Below the pieces are notes generated by a model. It had not been told where the DNA came from, did no database searches, and worked only from the letters and a program-made list of their open reading frames with translations. Positions 32,137 to 39,733 of a stretch of 64,000 nucleotides of DNA are shown piece by piece (within the stretch, counting starts at the first letter, position 1; each line of letters opens with the position of its first letter). The stretch is from Gelria sp. Kuro-4. GTDB lineage: Bacteria > Bacillota > DTU030 > DUMP01. Both the position numbers and the translations under genes were made by a program. The stretch is taken from contig NZ_AP024619.1 of NCBI RefSeq assembly GCF_019668485.1, forward strand, positions 1 to 64,000, given 5' to 3'.

Positions 32137-32269
32137 GAAGGAATGCAATGTATTCACTAAGCCAGGGGCATGGTTGAATGATGCCGGCGAATGTCCCGCA
32201 AAGATAACCACTGCTGAGCAAATGCGTCAATTGCGTGAGGCAATTGCAGCATACGAAGCGTCATATTGA
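32087..32269 (+). CDS. Small Cys-rich phage protein (60 aa)
   Basis: MNGLEKICMGCLQKRGRKEC followed by one more Cys (GECP) gives a possible zinc knuckle; the C-terminus is helical. It overlaps the preceding gene by 50 bases in another frame. The exact start is uncertain. Function unknown. Confidence 0.5.
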   Translation: MNGLEKICMGCLQKRGRKECNVFTKPGAWLNDAGECPAKITTAEQMRQLREAIAAYEASY

Positions 32270-32281
32270 CTTTGGCGTGAT

Positions 32282-32350
32282 GCTATGGGGGTCAAACTGT
32301 GGCGGTATGCATGCCGTAAGCCATGCGTAGCGACGATAGCATCCCATAGC
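32282..32350 (+). ncRNA. Structured element bracketed by GCTATGGG / CCCATAGC
   Basis: A 69-base segment starts with GCTATGGG and ends with the exact complement CCCATAGC. Inside is GCATG-N8-CATGC. The same outer pair brackets the adjacent tRNA-like element, so the two units stand in tandem with one base between them. No known RNA family recognised. Confidence 0.5.
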
Positions 32351-32351
32351 G

Positions 32352-32451
32352 GCTATGGGGTGGCGGAAGGGTGAGACGCAAGCTACCCGGGCGGCTGTGT
32401 GGGAACTTGAATATACCACACGTGCAGGGTTCGAGTCCTTGCCCCCATAGC
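32352..32451 (+). ncRNA. Class II tRNA-like element 1 with a 9-bp acceptor stem
   Basis: GCTATGGGG pairs over nine bases with CCCCATAGC. TG-GCG-GAAGGGTGAGA-CGC is a good Leu/Ser-type D-arm, TGTGG/CCACA a long variable arm, and GCAGGG-TTCGAGT-CCTTGC a T-arm with a canonical loop. The anticodon arm (AGCTACCCGGGCGGCT) does not fold with a 5-bp stem and 7-base loop, and CCA is not encoded. It is therefore tRNA-like rather than a normal decoding tRNA; a degenerate tRNA-Leu or a new structural RNA are both possible. Confidence 0.6.
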
Positions 32452-32551
32452 GAAACCCGGCCCACTGAAGACGGTAGGAAAGCGTTCAGCGGAACTACTA
32501 GTTACCCGAGGAAAGCATTCGGCGGAACTTGGGTTAAGGTTGGGCTGGGTG

Positions 32552-32638
32552 GTACATAGGGCCACGACCCCGGCGGTGGTGCGCCAATCCGGGCTAGCCT
32601 AACCAGCTAGCAAAAGGCGCTTTAGCGTGGCCCTGTAC
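32552..32638 (+). ncRNA. Nested-stem structured RNA ending in TACAT
   Basis: GTACA/TGTAC (outer), GGGCCACG (32,559-32,566)/CGTGGCCC (32,626-32,633), GCGCC/GGCGC and CTAGC/GCTAG form a nested long hairpin; CCCGG near 32,570 could also pair with CCGGG near 32,590. It lies just before a ribosome binding site (AAGGAGG at 32,648), so it may act as a leader. Positions 32,452-32,551 hold no gene. Confidence 0.55.
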
Positions 32639-32660
32639 ATAACCAATAAGGAGGTTGAGG

Positions 32661-32879
32661 TTGTTGCATAAGGAAGCGGCTAGAATGTTAGCTCCGTTTG
32701 CAACGAATCTTGAAAAATTGAAAGTGGCCTTGGCTTTGCTGGACGAAGTGTACCGCGAAATGGATATCGGTGGGCATAAATTGTGCGCGAATTTAACAGA
32801 CGAAAAGAACGACGAGAAACTAGAGGAATTGATTGAGATATGCAGGAGATTACATCGTTTCCTTCTTGATTTAGTTTAG
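32661..32879 (+). CDS. Small helical phage protein (72 aa)
   Basis: LEKLKVALALLDEVYREMDI and LEELIEICRRLHRFLLDLV are amphipathic helices. TTG 32661 lies six bases after AAGGAGG. It is embedded among structured RNA elements. Function unknown. Confidence 0.5.
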   Translation: MLHKEAARMLAPFATNLEKLKVALALLDEVYREMDIGGHKLCANLTDEKNDEKLEELIEICRRLHRFLLDLV

Positions 32880-32883
32880 TTAT

Positions 32884-32938
32884 GTCCTGCCCCGTTCGCG
32901 AGTGGACTTTGCGCGCCGGTATGCACGGCGGGGAGGAC
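32884..32938 (+). ncRNA. Unrecognised RNA module, copy P1
   Basis: GTCCT-G-CCCCG pairs with CGGGG-AGGAC. The 5' flank CCTGCCCCGTTCGCGAGTGG and the 3' flank ATGCACGGCGGGG closely match those of the longer module at 33,166-33,316, so the two are copies of one RNA type with different inner sequence. Confidence 0.6.
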
Positions 32939-32963
32939 AGTGATTAACCAAAGGAGGGGTTTA

Positions 32964-33155
32964 ATGATGAAGTTGGGAACACAGTTCAAAAAGGTTGTAA
33001 GGGGATTGGCACTTGTTCAGAGTCCTAGAGAAGCACTGGATATTTTGGAACGTCAAGTGAACGAAGGCGGTCCTAATATGACTGTGGCGGAATTAGTCTC
33101 TAATTTAACAGACGACCTTAGCCATTGCCTAGGTTTGGACGAGTTTAAAGCCTAA
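32964..33155 (+). CDS. Small helical phage protein (63 aa)
   Basis: QFKKVVRGLALVQSPREALD and MTVAELVSNLTDDLSHCLGL. ATG 32964 follows AAAGGAGGGG. It shares an SNLTDD/ANLTDE segment with the protein at 32,661, hinting at distant relation. Function unknown. Confidence 0.5.
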   Translation: MMKLGTQFKKVVRGLALVQSPREALDILERQVNEGGPNMTVAELVSNLTDDLSHCLGLDEFKA

Positions 33156-33165
33156 CTAGGCTAAC

Positions 33166-33316
33166 CTGCCCCGTCCGCGATTGGTGGCTGCTAGCTAACA
33201 TGCGGACCAGCTTACCTGGATCGAAACGTAGCGGCGCGCCTTGGCTACGGAGTAGCGATGGTAGGACGCCTCTGTTGGGGATCGCACTTATGCGGTCGTG
33301 ATGAACGGCGGGGCAG
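33166..33316 (+). ncRNA. Unrecognised RNA module, copy P2
   Basis: CTGCCCCG (33,166-33,173) pairs with CGGGGCAG (33,309-33,316). The arms share CCTGCCCCGTyCGCGAkTGG and ATGmACGGCGGGG with copy P1, but the interior is about 95 bases longer and contains further short stems. Confidence 0.6.
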
Positions 33317-33323
33317 ACATATA

Positions 33324-33506
33324 TCAGGGCGGCAGCACGGTGGGGACGTGCGCAATAGCTTGGTATGAGATGCGCCTTCCGCGGGCGCTGCCAGAATACG
33401 CGGGATATGCCCAGCATGGGAGTAATTCTCTGTAGCGGCCCTGGACTTACCTCCAGGGAATGCGCCTAACCAAAGGCAAACCCGGTTCAAATCCGGGACG
33501 CCCTGA
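33324..33506 (+). ncRNA. tRNA-like element 2 with an internal expansion
   Basis: TCAGGGCG (33,324-33,331) pairs with CGCCCTGA (33,499-33,506). A D-like arm (GCAC-GGTGGGGAC-GTGC), a CCCTGG/CCAGGG stem, a GCC/GGC variable-arm-like stem and a perfect T-arm (CCCGG-TTCAAAT-CCGGG) follow. About 85 extra bases separate the D-like arm from the next stem. CCA is not encoded. It cannot be a standard tRNA; it may be a tRNA-like domain of a larger RNA. Confidence 0.55.
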
Positions 33507-33729
33507 CAGATACCTTACAGACACCGGTTGGACACCCTTGTGTTCCGCTGGCCTATAAGGCCCCGGTGCTCCTCCCTGTACTGCCGAGGCTGAGGTGCGG
33601 TGAGGGCAGGTGCAACAGGAAAGAAGACGGCCTGCGTGTAGGCAGTACAACTGGGCGGTCAATCCGTAACGCTGACCGATTTGGTTGGGTAGGCCCATTG
33701 GGCTGAGGATTCACCGCCCATACATACCT
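33507..33729 (+). ncRNA. Multi-stem structured RNA ending in CATACATACC
   Basis: Three closed domains follow one another: a three-way junction closed by CACCGG (33,522-33,527)/CCGGTG (33,563-33,568) with GGACAC and GGCC inner hairpins; TGTACTGCC (33,577)/GGCAGTACA (33,641-33,649); and TGGGCGGT (33,652-33,659)/ACCGCCCA (33,713-33,720). The last base pair runs into the CATACATACC box also seen in early-gene leaders. No open frame is supported in 33,156-33,748. Confidence 0.55.
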
Positions 33730-33748
33730 TCCTAAAGGGGTGTGAAAG

Positions 33749-33928
33749 GTGAGATTTAGGTTGAATTTAATTGCTGAGTACGAGCCTCAACCAGAAGCTT
33801 ACTCTGAAGACATTCGTGATGATCCAAAGAAGATGCTTGAAGAGGACCTTGAGTTTCTTAAAGATGCTCTGTTTGACTTTAACTTTATGACTTACAAAGT
33901 AAGGGGGGAAGTCATATCGGAAGATTGA
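33749..33928 (+). CDS. Small acidic phage protein (59 aa)
   Basis: MRFRLNLIAEYEPQPEAYSE then LEEDLEFLKDALFDFNF. GTG 33749 follows AGGGG by eight bases. No family recognised. Confidence 0.55.
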   Translation: MRFRLNLIAEYEPQPEAYSEDIRDDPKKMLEEDLEFLKDALFDFNFMTYKVRGEVISED

Positions 33929-33967
33929 CGGTGGGTGTAGTGTAAAACAAAAAGGAGGAAAGACAAA

Positions 33968-34234
33968 ATGGACAAAGAGATTACGGTTAAGACCAATATT
34001 GATGCTTCCTGGCTAGGGGAGCAGGTTGGAAGCCTTGTTCGTGACCAAGGAAAGTCACAGGTTTTCAGTGTGTTAGAAGCTTTGCTTGAGCCAGGGCCAC
34101 GTCTTCAGGGTGCTAAAAGGGTAGTTGGGTATATATTTGACACCCTTGGTCGGGATGCTGCTGGGATGGTGCGCGACATCTTGCAGGACTGGACTTCTGA
34201 AGTTGAGATTCCCCGAAGTGTAACGCTTGGCTAG
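33968..34234 (+). CDS. Phage protein of unknown function (88 aa)
   Basis: A mixed small protein (VKTNIDASWLGEQVGSLVRD; VVGYIFDTLGRDAAGMVRDI). ATG 33968 follows AAGGAGG. No family recognised. The 63-base gap to the next gene holds nothing evident. Confidence 0.55.
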   Translation: MDKEITVKTNIDASWLGEQVGSLVRDQGKSQVFSVLEALLEPGPRLQGAKRVVGYIFDTLGRDAAGMVRDILQDWTSEVEIPRSVTLG

Positions 34235-34297
34235 CAATCGGCTTGCTGATTAAGTTAAGAATTTCGGTGTCACCCGTGACTTCAAGGAGTGGAGCAA

Positions 34298-34480
34298 ATG
34301 GCACAAGAAGACCGTTTTCCTTCCGAACTACGTATTCGCCTAGAAGAAAAAGGGTACTTCTCACTATCTCCTTCTGAACGAGGAAGAAGGTCACGCGAAG
34401 CCTTTACTGCCCTAAGAAGAGATACCAAGATTACGGTAGAGGCAGCCATGCAGTATCTGGCAGAAGCGGCCCGGCATTAG
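34298..34480 (+). CDS. Small basic phage protein (60 aa)
   Basis: MAQEDRFPSELRIRLEEKGY, then REAFTALRRDTKITVEAAMQ. A possible small helical DNA-binding protein, but no motif is decisive. ATG 34298 follows AAGGAG by eight bases. Confidence 0.55.
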   Translation: MAQEDRFPSELRIRLEEKGYFSLSPSERGRRSREAFTALRRDTKITVEAAMQYLAEAARH

Positions 34481-34506
34481 TCGCCGGTCAACCGTTTTTG
34501 CTTTAA

Positions 34507-34541
34507 CGCTCCAGGTGGGGCAAGCGACCCCACCTGGAGCG
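34507..34541. terminator. Perfect 14-bp hairpin followed by TACATA
   Basis: CGCTCCAGGTGGGG (34,507-34,520) pairs exactly with CCCCACCTGGAGCG (34,528-34,541). On the plus strand GGTACATAG follows instead of a T run, so it may be a processing or regulatory hairpin; on the minus strand an A/T-rich tail follows. Confidence 0.55.
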
Positions 34542-34573
34542 GTACATAGTATGAGGGGGTGAAGCTGTTAGTA

Positions 34574-34951
34574 ATGAATCCAGATACTGAACGTAGCCTT
34601 GACGAACTGCGTGATCGGTTCTTTCGAGGAGAAATTTCGCCCGCTGAGTACATTGAGGAGGCTATTATGAAGTACAAGGACGGTTGTGAAGAAAGAAAAC
34701 GACTTATGCAAAGGGCAGAAGAAATATTTGACGAACTTAGCCAAGAAAAAACAGAAACCAGTAGACCTACAATCATCAAGGCACTCCGGAAGGCTGTTGG
34801 ATACACTTTTGTTTTCGTTGTGCTTTGCTTGGTTCAAGAAGAGATAGTCAACCTCTTTCCTACATTCAAAGAGATTACCGTTTACCTGCATGATGTTCTA
34901 ATACTCCTAATCAGTACGTTTATCGTGACACGGTACGTTCGGTGTGAATAG
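34574..34951 (+). CDS. Two-helix membrane protein (125 aa)
   Basis: A charged helical N-terminal domain (residues 1-70) is followed by two predicted transmembrane helices (YTFVFVVLCLVQ and LHDVLILLISTFIV regions). ATG 34574 is preferred because GGGGGTG lies upstream; a GTG at 34559 abuts it. Function unknown. Confidence 0.55.
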   Translation: MNPDTERSLDELRDRFFRGEISPAEYIEEAIMKYKDGCEERKRLMQRAEEIFDELSQEKTETSRPTIIKALRKAVGYTFVFVVLCLVQEEIVNLFPTFKEITVYLHDVLILLISTFIVTRYVRCE

Positions 34952-34965
34952 GAGGGTTGCCTAAA

Positions 34966-35304
34966 TTGACGCCAAATGAATACCAACAGTTGACGGCACG
35001 GACAGCGCCGAAGGATTGTATGGCCGAGCGGCTTAAGAATTATGCTTTGGGGTTGATTGGAGAAACTGGTGAGCTTGTGGACATTATCAAAAAGGTTCTT
35101 TACCACGACCATCCGGTGAATAAAGAGAAAATCCGTGAGGAAGCCGGTGATGTACTGTGGTACCTTACAGGCATCCTCCGGGAATTCGATATTGACCTGG
35201 AGGGGACAATGGCATTCAACATCGAGAAGCTAAAAAGGCGTTACCCTGAAGGCTTCGACGTTGAGCGAAGCCGGAATCGGGAAGCACCGGATGATGGGTG
35301 GTGA
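34966..35304 (+). CDS. MazG-like nucleotide pyrophosphohydrolase
   Basis: The all-alpha NTP pyrophosphohydrolase signature is present: ALGLIGETGELVDIIKKV (ExxE) and REEAGDVLWYLTGILREF (ExxD). Such enzymes hydrolyse non-canonical or excess NTPs to NMP and pyrophosphate and are common in phages, where they adjust nucleotide pools or alarmone levels. TTG 34966 lies nine bases after AGGAGGG. 112 residues, normal for the short MazG-like type. Confidence 0.8.
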   Translation: MTPNEYQQLTARTAPKDCMAERLKNYALGLIGETGELVDIIKKVLYHDHPVNKEKIREEAGDVLWYLTGILREFDIDLEGTMAFNIEKLKRRYPEGFDVERSRNREAPDDGW

Positions 35305-35308
35305 TGCT

Positions 35309-35824
35309 ATGGATTGTGCTTCTACAGCCCTTCAGGAGACTACTATTGAGCAACAAGTTAAAGATGAGAACAAAGAGACCTCGGACTGGTTGCTCTTCTA
35401 CGAGGAACGGAAGCGGGAGTTTATACAGTCCCACAACAACATTCTTCTCTTGGGCCTGACCGGTCCTGTACGAGCCACAAGCGGTGAACATGGTATATCC
35501 GACCCTACAGGTAGAAAAGTCACTTTTCTGGAGCGGTTAGATCGCACTGAGAAATGGTTGCATCTTGTAGAAGAAATCGAGCGTCGGTTGTCTCCAAAGA
35601 TGCGGATTTTTCTTAGACTGCGCCGGGAGTACCGATACAGGCGGGGGCGCTACGGATGGGTTGCCCCCGTCCAGCATAAATACGCCGAGGCCGTTGCACA
35701 GTTAGAAGGCAAAGCAGTAGAAGATGTTTGGATTGAGGACAGGCACACATTCCAGAAGTGGTGGCAGCGGATCGTAGAATACACCGCACGGGAAGCAGCG
35801 AAAAGGGGGCTATTTAATGGGTGA
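35309..35824 (+). CDS. Phage late-gene transcription regulator-like protein (171 aa)
   Basis: The order RATSGEHGISDPTGRKVTF, ERLDRTEKWLHLVEEIERRL, SPKMRIFLRLRREYRYRRG resembles ArpU/RinA-type proteins that stand just before terminase genes in Firmicute phages and activate late transcription. A sigma-region-4-like helix-turn-helix is plausible in the last third. The start is uncertain (ATG 35309 chosen). The assignment rests on pattern and position. Confidence 0.5.
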   Translation: MDCASTALQETTIEQQVKDENKETSDWLLFYEERKREFIQSHNNILLLGLTGPVRATSGEHGISDPTGRKVTFLERLDRTEKWLHLVEEIERRLSPKMRIFLRLRREYRYRRGRYGWVAPVQHKYAEAVAQLEGKAVEDVWIEDRHTFQKWWQRIVEYTAREAAKRGLFNG

Positions 35825-36032
35825 GGTTGTGTTCATGCACCCCATACCAGAGATGTTGGGGCATGTTTTCAATCTTTACAACACTTCTAAGTTGGCTGGT
35901 TTGATACTTTTGTGCAAGACGAAGGACGGCAACTTTGAGTGCCTTTGGACCGATGATTTATCTTATTTGGAACGCCTTGGCCTTTTGGAGGCGTGTAAGG
36001 ATGCCATGAATCAAGCAGCTGCTAATGGTTAG
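35817..36032 (+). CDS. Phage protein of unknown function (71 aa)
   Basis: MGEVVFMHPIPEMLGHVFNL, then LAGLILLCKTKDGNFECLW. It overlaps the preceding gene by eight bases. No family recognised. Confidence 0.55.
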   Translation: MGEVVFMHPIPEMLGHVFNLYNTSKLAGLILLCKTKDGNFECLWTDDLSYLERLGLLEACKDAMNQAAANG

Positions 36033-36121
36033 TGGTAATTGTTATTGGAGACGCCAACAAGTGTTCTAAACGGGTGTATACTAGTACCATGAAGACTCCC
36101 GGCGGGGAGGAACCAAACGGC

Positions 36122-36247
36122 ATGAAAACCAGCAAAAAGACTCCCTACGTTCCGACAAAGCAGGAAATATTGGACTGTATGCAGCATGATGCTTACCGCC
36201 GGATAGGGCGAAAAATAAGGCAGATACGGTGGTCTAAGTATGGGTAG
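36122..36247 (+). CDS. Small basic phage protein (41 aa)
   Basis: MKTSKKTPYVPTKQEILDCM then a strongly basic tail. ATG 36122 has GGGGAGG eleven bases upstream; earlier in-frame starts (36,032, 36,089) are possible. It overlaps the next gene by eight bases. Confidence 0.45.
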   Translation: MKTSKKTPYVPTKQEILDCMQHDAYRRIGRKIRQIRWSKYG

Positions 36248-36893
36248 GACTAAACGTATACGCAAGCCACCAAATATAGATCGCATACACTACCGCGTTG
36301 ACCAAACTATGTGCAAGATACTAAAAATTCCCCTGGACGGTTTTGTGCGTCACGACGGTATTTATATTTGGTATCGGACTTTGCTTAACGCCGCCGATGA
36401 GCACGGTGTTCTACCGGAAATCTTGGTGGACGAGGAGTTTTATTTTAGCCGGTGCCAAATGGCACCATACAGGTTGACATTCCAAATAGGGCGTAAGTGG
36501 AGCAATGTGGAGGACTTTTATAACTACTTGGTGGCCGACCACGCCTTTGCTCCGGGGAAATCGAGTTTGTTTGAGCTTTTGAGAGGGCGTCTTTATTCGA
36601 TTCGTGATGTGCGGTTTTGGGTTATTGAGAAGATGTGCCGTCTGGCAGAAATGCCGATGGCTTATTTGTTTACCCCTTATCGTCGGTTAAGCCGTGAAAG
36701 CGTTTTTGGTGAGTTGAGCTACTGGCTGCCTGCCCTTTCAGAGCGGGACGCCGCTGTAGTAGCTGGGTTTGCTAAGTTACTGGCGACAAATGAGGTCACA
36801 GCCAAAAACGTGCATTTGCTTTTGGCTTGGAGAGGTGGTGTGCCTGATAATGCTTCCAGAAAAGCCAGCGCAGGAAGAGACCGAGATCAATAA
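36240..36893 (+). CDS. Phage protein of unknown function (217 aa)
   Basis: A basic N-terminus (GRTKRIRKPPNIDRIHYRVD) precedes a mostly helical protein. It ends inside the start of the terminase small-subunit candidate. No domain recognised; it could be a head-packaging accessory or regulator by position. Confidence 0.55.
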   Translation: MGRTKRIRKPPNIDRIHYRVDQTMCKILKIPLDGFVRHDGIYIWYRTLLNAADEHGVLPEILVDEEFYFSRCQMAPYRLTFQIGRKWSNVEDFYNYLVADHAFAPGKSSLFELLRGRLYSIRDVRFWVIEKMCRLAEMPMAYLFTPYRRLSRESVFGELSYWLPALSERDAAVVAGFAKLLATNEVTAKNVHLLLAWRGGVPDNASRKASAGRDRDQ

Positions 36894-37242
36894 AGACATC
36901 GTTAAGTTCGTTGATGGCCTATTTTCTAAATGCACAGTTAACGGAGTAAGTGTTCGTGACTGCTTTCTCGCTGCCATGACTGGAGAAGAGTTCTTGCGGC
37001 TGTACCATGATCGTCTGGCGGTGCAGGCTACGCTACACCTTCAGGATGTTGTAGAGACTTTGAATAAGATGGCCCTTCAGGGAGACGTGCAGGCGGCCAG
37101 ACTTCTTTTGGATGTGGCTGGTGTGACTGGAAAAGGCGGCAAGAACGTACAGAACAACGCCATTCAGGTTAACATCACCGCACAGGAACAGGCTCAGTTG
37201 GAGCGTGATTTTATAAATGTCGAGGGTGAAGAACAAGACTGA
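36850..37242 (+). CDS. Terminase small subunit-like protein (130 aa)
   Basis: It lies immediately before and overlaps the large terminase by 26 bases. LHLQDVVETLNKMALQGDVQ and AARLLLDVAGVTGKGGKNVQ match the C-terminal half of many small terminases, where a helical oligomerisation region follows the DNA-binding part. Start ATG 36850 is uncertain. Role: recognises phage DNA for packaging. Confidence 0.6.
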   Translation: MLPEKPAQEETEINKDIVKFVDGLFSKCTVNGVSVRDCFLAAMTGEEFLRLYHDRLAVQATLHLQDVVETLNKMALQGDVQAARLLLDVAGVTGKGGKNVQNNAIQVNITAQEQAQLERDFINVEGEEQD

Positions 37243-38980
37243 TTTATACATCGCTGCAACCCAGCGCGCTTTGCAAGACTTTGAGTATTTTGCAGAGCGT
37301 TGTGTTTTTATCCGAAACAAACTGGGCGAAGTGGTTCCGCTGAAATTGAACAACGTCCAGCGCAGCATCATTAAGGAAGTTGCAGCACAGGAACGGGCTG
37401 GTAAGCCGGTTCGTATCATCATCCTCAAAGCTCGGCAGATGGGTGTGTCTACCGTAATTCAAGCATATATCCTGTGGCGTATGCTCAGAGGCAATAACGT
37501 CAACGCGGTGGAGTTGGCCCACGAAAAAGAGGCCGCCCGTGCTATCTTGGACATCAACCGCTTCGCCATTCGCAACCTGCCGGGGTGGTTTCGGGCGGTA
37601 AAGCAGGTCAAGGAAGAATATTTCACTAAGTACGAGATCAGCTTGGCCGGTATTGGGTCGTCGTTGACCGTCACATCATCAGAAGGAAAAGAGCCTGGAC
37701 GTTCCCGGACGATCCACGTGGCGCACTTATCGGAGTGTGCGTTCTATGAGGATGCTGAAAAGATTTCTCGTGCGTTGTTCGCTGCCATACCGAAGACGCC
37801 GAACACGGTTATTTTTATCGAGTCCACCGGCAACGGCCCGGCGGGCCTTTTTTATAACATGTTCACACGCTCTTGGAAGGCTCAACAGGCCGGAAGGGAG
37901 CTGGCTTACAAGGCTTTGTTTTACCCCTGGTATGTCCACGATGAGTACCAGATGCCAGTTCCTGACGGTGTGGTTGTTGAGTGCCCGCCGGAGTTGGAGC
38001 ACCTGCACCTGTCTAAAGAACGGCTGTACTGGCGGCAGTGGGTAATTGAGAATGAGTTTGAGGGCGATGACGACGCCTTCAAACTGGAATATCCGGCGAC
38101 CGTAGAGGAAGCCTTTTTGCGTAAGGATTCCAACCTCTTCAGACCGGAAGCGGTTCTTAAACGTTTGCAAGAGGTTGAGAACATCCCTTATCAGGATGGT
38201 TTCCTAACCCGTAAAACGATGGATTCTCCTATTGAGTTTGTACCACAAAGTGGTGAACGGTTTAGGGTGTTCAAGCCGCCGGAAGCGGGTCGTATGTACG
38301 TCATTGGGGCCGATACTGGTTCAGGGGTGGTGGTAAACCGTGTAGGAGACTTTTCCAGCGCAGATGTGCTGGATGCAGTCACAGGGGAGCAGGTAGCACA
38401 CCTACACATGCTTGCGGAGCCTACCTCATACGCGCAAGATTTGTTTTTGCTTGGTACTTGGTACAACAATGCCATGATTGCCGTCGAGGTCACTGATGGG
38501 CACGGCCTATCGGCAGTTAACTGGCTTCGCGACAATGGTTATTATTCGCTTTACCAGCGCCGTGTGTACGACAAACTCACCAACCAGTGGGTAGGTAAGT
38601 TGGGTTGGTCAACCACGAAAAAGACCAAGAAGTTTATTGTAGACAACCTGCGGTCCGATTTTTACAACTCCTTGGTGATTATTAACAACAAGGAAACCTT
38701 GCAGGAAATGTCCACGTTCGTTCGCCTGTCAGATAAAAGTGACGAGATCGGTGCTGTTAGTGGGGCAAAAGATGACCGAGTCATGAGCTTGGCTATCGCC
38801 AACCAGATACGGCGTGAAGTATCAGCAGTGGCTGCTGCACAAGCACAGCAGCAGCAACAGCAGCAACAGGCACTACAAAACACGCCGGAAGAGGTTGGAC
38901 AGCCGATACCCTTAGCGGCGCTGATACGGCAACAGTACGCTCAACGACAGGAGCATCCGATTTTGGGGAGGTATGCTTAG
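37217..38980 (+). CDS. Terminase large subunit
   Basis: The packaging ATPase has Walker A-like KARQMGVST (71-79), an adenine-binding region near NNVQRSIIKEV, Walker B TVIFIEST, and the RNase-H-like nuclease domain beginning YVIGADTGSG with later acidic residues (EVTDGHG, GAKDDRV). 587 residues, full length. A glutamine tract lies near residues 550-560. It drives DNA into the prohead through the portal. Confidence 0.92.
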   Translation: MSRVKNKTDLYIAATQRALQDFEYFAERCVFIRNKLGEVVPLKLNNVQRSIIKEVAAQERAGKPVRIIILKARQMGVSTVIQAYILWRMLRGNNVNAVELAHEKEAARAILDINRFAIRNLPGWFRAVKQVKEEYFTKYEISLAGIGSSLTVTSSEGKEPGRSRTIHVAHLSECAFYEDAEKISRALFAAIPKTPNTVIFIESTGNGPAGLFYNMFTRSWKAQQAGRELAYKALFYPWYVHDEYQMPVPDGVVVECPPELEHLHLSKERLYWRQWVIENEFEGDDDAFKLEYPATVEEAFLRKDSNLFRPEAVLKRLQEVENIPYQDGFLTRKTMDSPIEFVPQSGERFRVFKPPEAGRMYVIGADTGSGVVVNRVGDFSSADVLDAVTGEQVAHLHMLAEPTSYAQDLFLLGTWYNNAMIAVEVTDGHGLSAVNWLRDNGYYSLYQRRVYDKLTNQWVGKLGWSTTKKTKKFIVDNLRSDFYNSLVIINNKETLQEMSTFVRLSDKSDEIGAVSGAKDDRVMSLAIANQIRREVSAVAAAQAQQQQQQQQALQNTPEEVGQPIPLAALIRQQYAQRQEHPILGRYA

Positions 38981-39535
38981 ATGGCTTTCACAGTGCTCCT
39001 CGATAATGTTCAGGCCAACGGCCCTGGAACGTCTTTAGACTGTCGAGGGTATCACAAGGCAACTGTGCTGCTTGGCAGTTCTTTTACTGCGGATGTCAAG
39101 TTTGAGGCCAGTTTGGATGGTTCTAATTGGTTTCCTTTTATGGGAAAAGCCAACGGTTCTTTAGACACCGGTATGGTGTCCAGTCCAAGTTATGTGCGGT
39201 TTGATGTTGAAGGCATTGCTTACCTGCGGCCCGTAGTAGCAAATTATCGCACAGGGACGGTGTATGCTGTTGGCTTTGCTGAAAATGTTGTGGTGGATGC
39301 TCCTAGCATTGCCGCCGTAAAGTACACCCTTGCTGCCTCCACGCCAGTTACAGTAAAGGCGTCCCCAGGAAGTGTTTACAGAATTGGAACAGCTTTAACC
39401 GACCTTATTGTCAAGGACGGCTCTACAGATATTTGGGCGGGCGCAGGTGACTTCTCATCTGCCCCACTGAGATGTTCCACGTCTATTGTATTGAGCAGCG
39501 CCACAGGTGGCGATGTGTACATCCAATACGTTTAG
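38981..39535 (+). CDS. Probable virion structural protein (184 aa)
   Basis: A Ser/Thr/Gly/Val-rich beta protein (LDCRGYHKATVLLGSSFTAD, FEASLDGSNWFPF, TSIVLSSATGGDVYIQYV). The layout resembles small head-decoration or fibre-base proteins. It starts at the ATG overlapping the terminase stop region. Function inferred from composition and position. Confidence 0.5.
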   Translation: MAFTVLLDNVQANGPGTSLDCRGYHKATVLLGSSFTADVKFEASLDGSNWFPFMGKANGSLDTGMVSSPSYVRFDVEGIAYLRPVVANYRTGTVYAVGFAENVVVDAPSIAAVKYTLAASTPVTVKASPGSVYRIGTALTDLIVKDGSTDIWAGAGDFSSAPLRCSTSIVLSSATGGDVYIQYV

Positions 39536-39547
39536 GGGGCGCTATGA

Positions 39548-39733
39548 ATGCCGCTTATTTCAGGATATTCTAAGAAAGCAATCTCTGAAAACATCCGTCG
39601 TGAAGTGAAAGCCGGTCGGGATCAAAAACAGGCGGTCGCCATTGCGTTTTCTAAGGCACGGGAGGCGGCCAAGAAGATCAAAGACCCCAAACGACGGGCG
39701 TCAATACTACGCAAATTGGGGAGGAAGAGTTAA
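39548..39733 (+). CDS. Small basic phage protein (61 aa)
   Basis: MPLISGYSKKAISENIRREV, KAGRDQKQAVAIAFSKAREA. This is a recurrent small protein in tailed-phage head modules (SKKAI...NI..E...G....QAVAIA), of unknown role. Confidence 0.7.
   Translation: MPLISGYSKKAISENIRREVKAGRDQKQAVAIAFSKAREAAKKIKDPKRRASILRKLGRKS

Noticed and set aside
32352-32451. Annotating an ordinary tRNA-Leu
   Set aside because: The anticodon arm does not fold canonically, acceptor and T stems are too long and CCA is missing.
33324-33506. A tRNA interrupted by a group I intron
   Set aside because: The extra sequence is only about 85 bases, too short for a group I intron, and no splice-core elements were seen.
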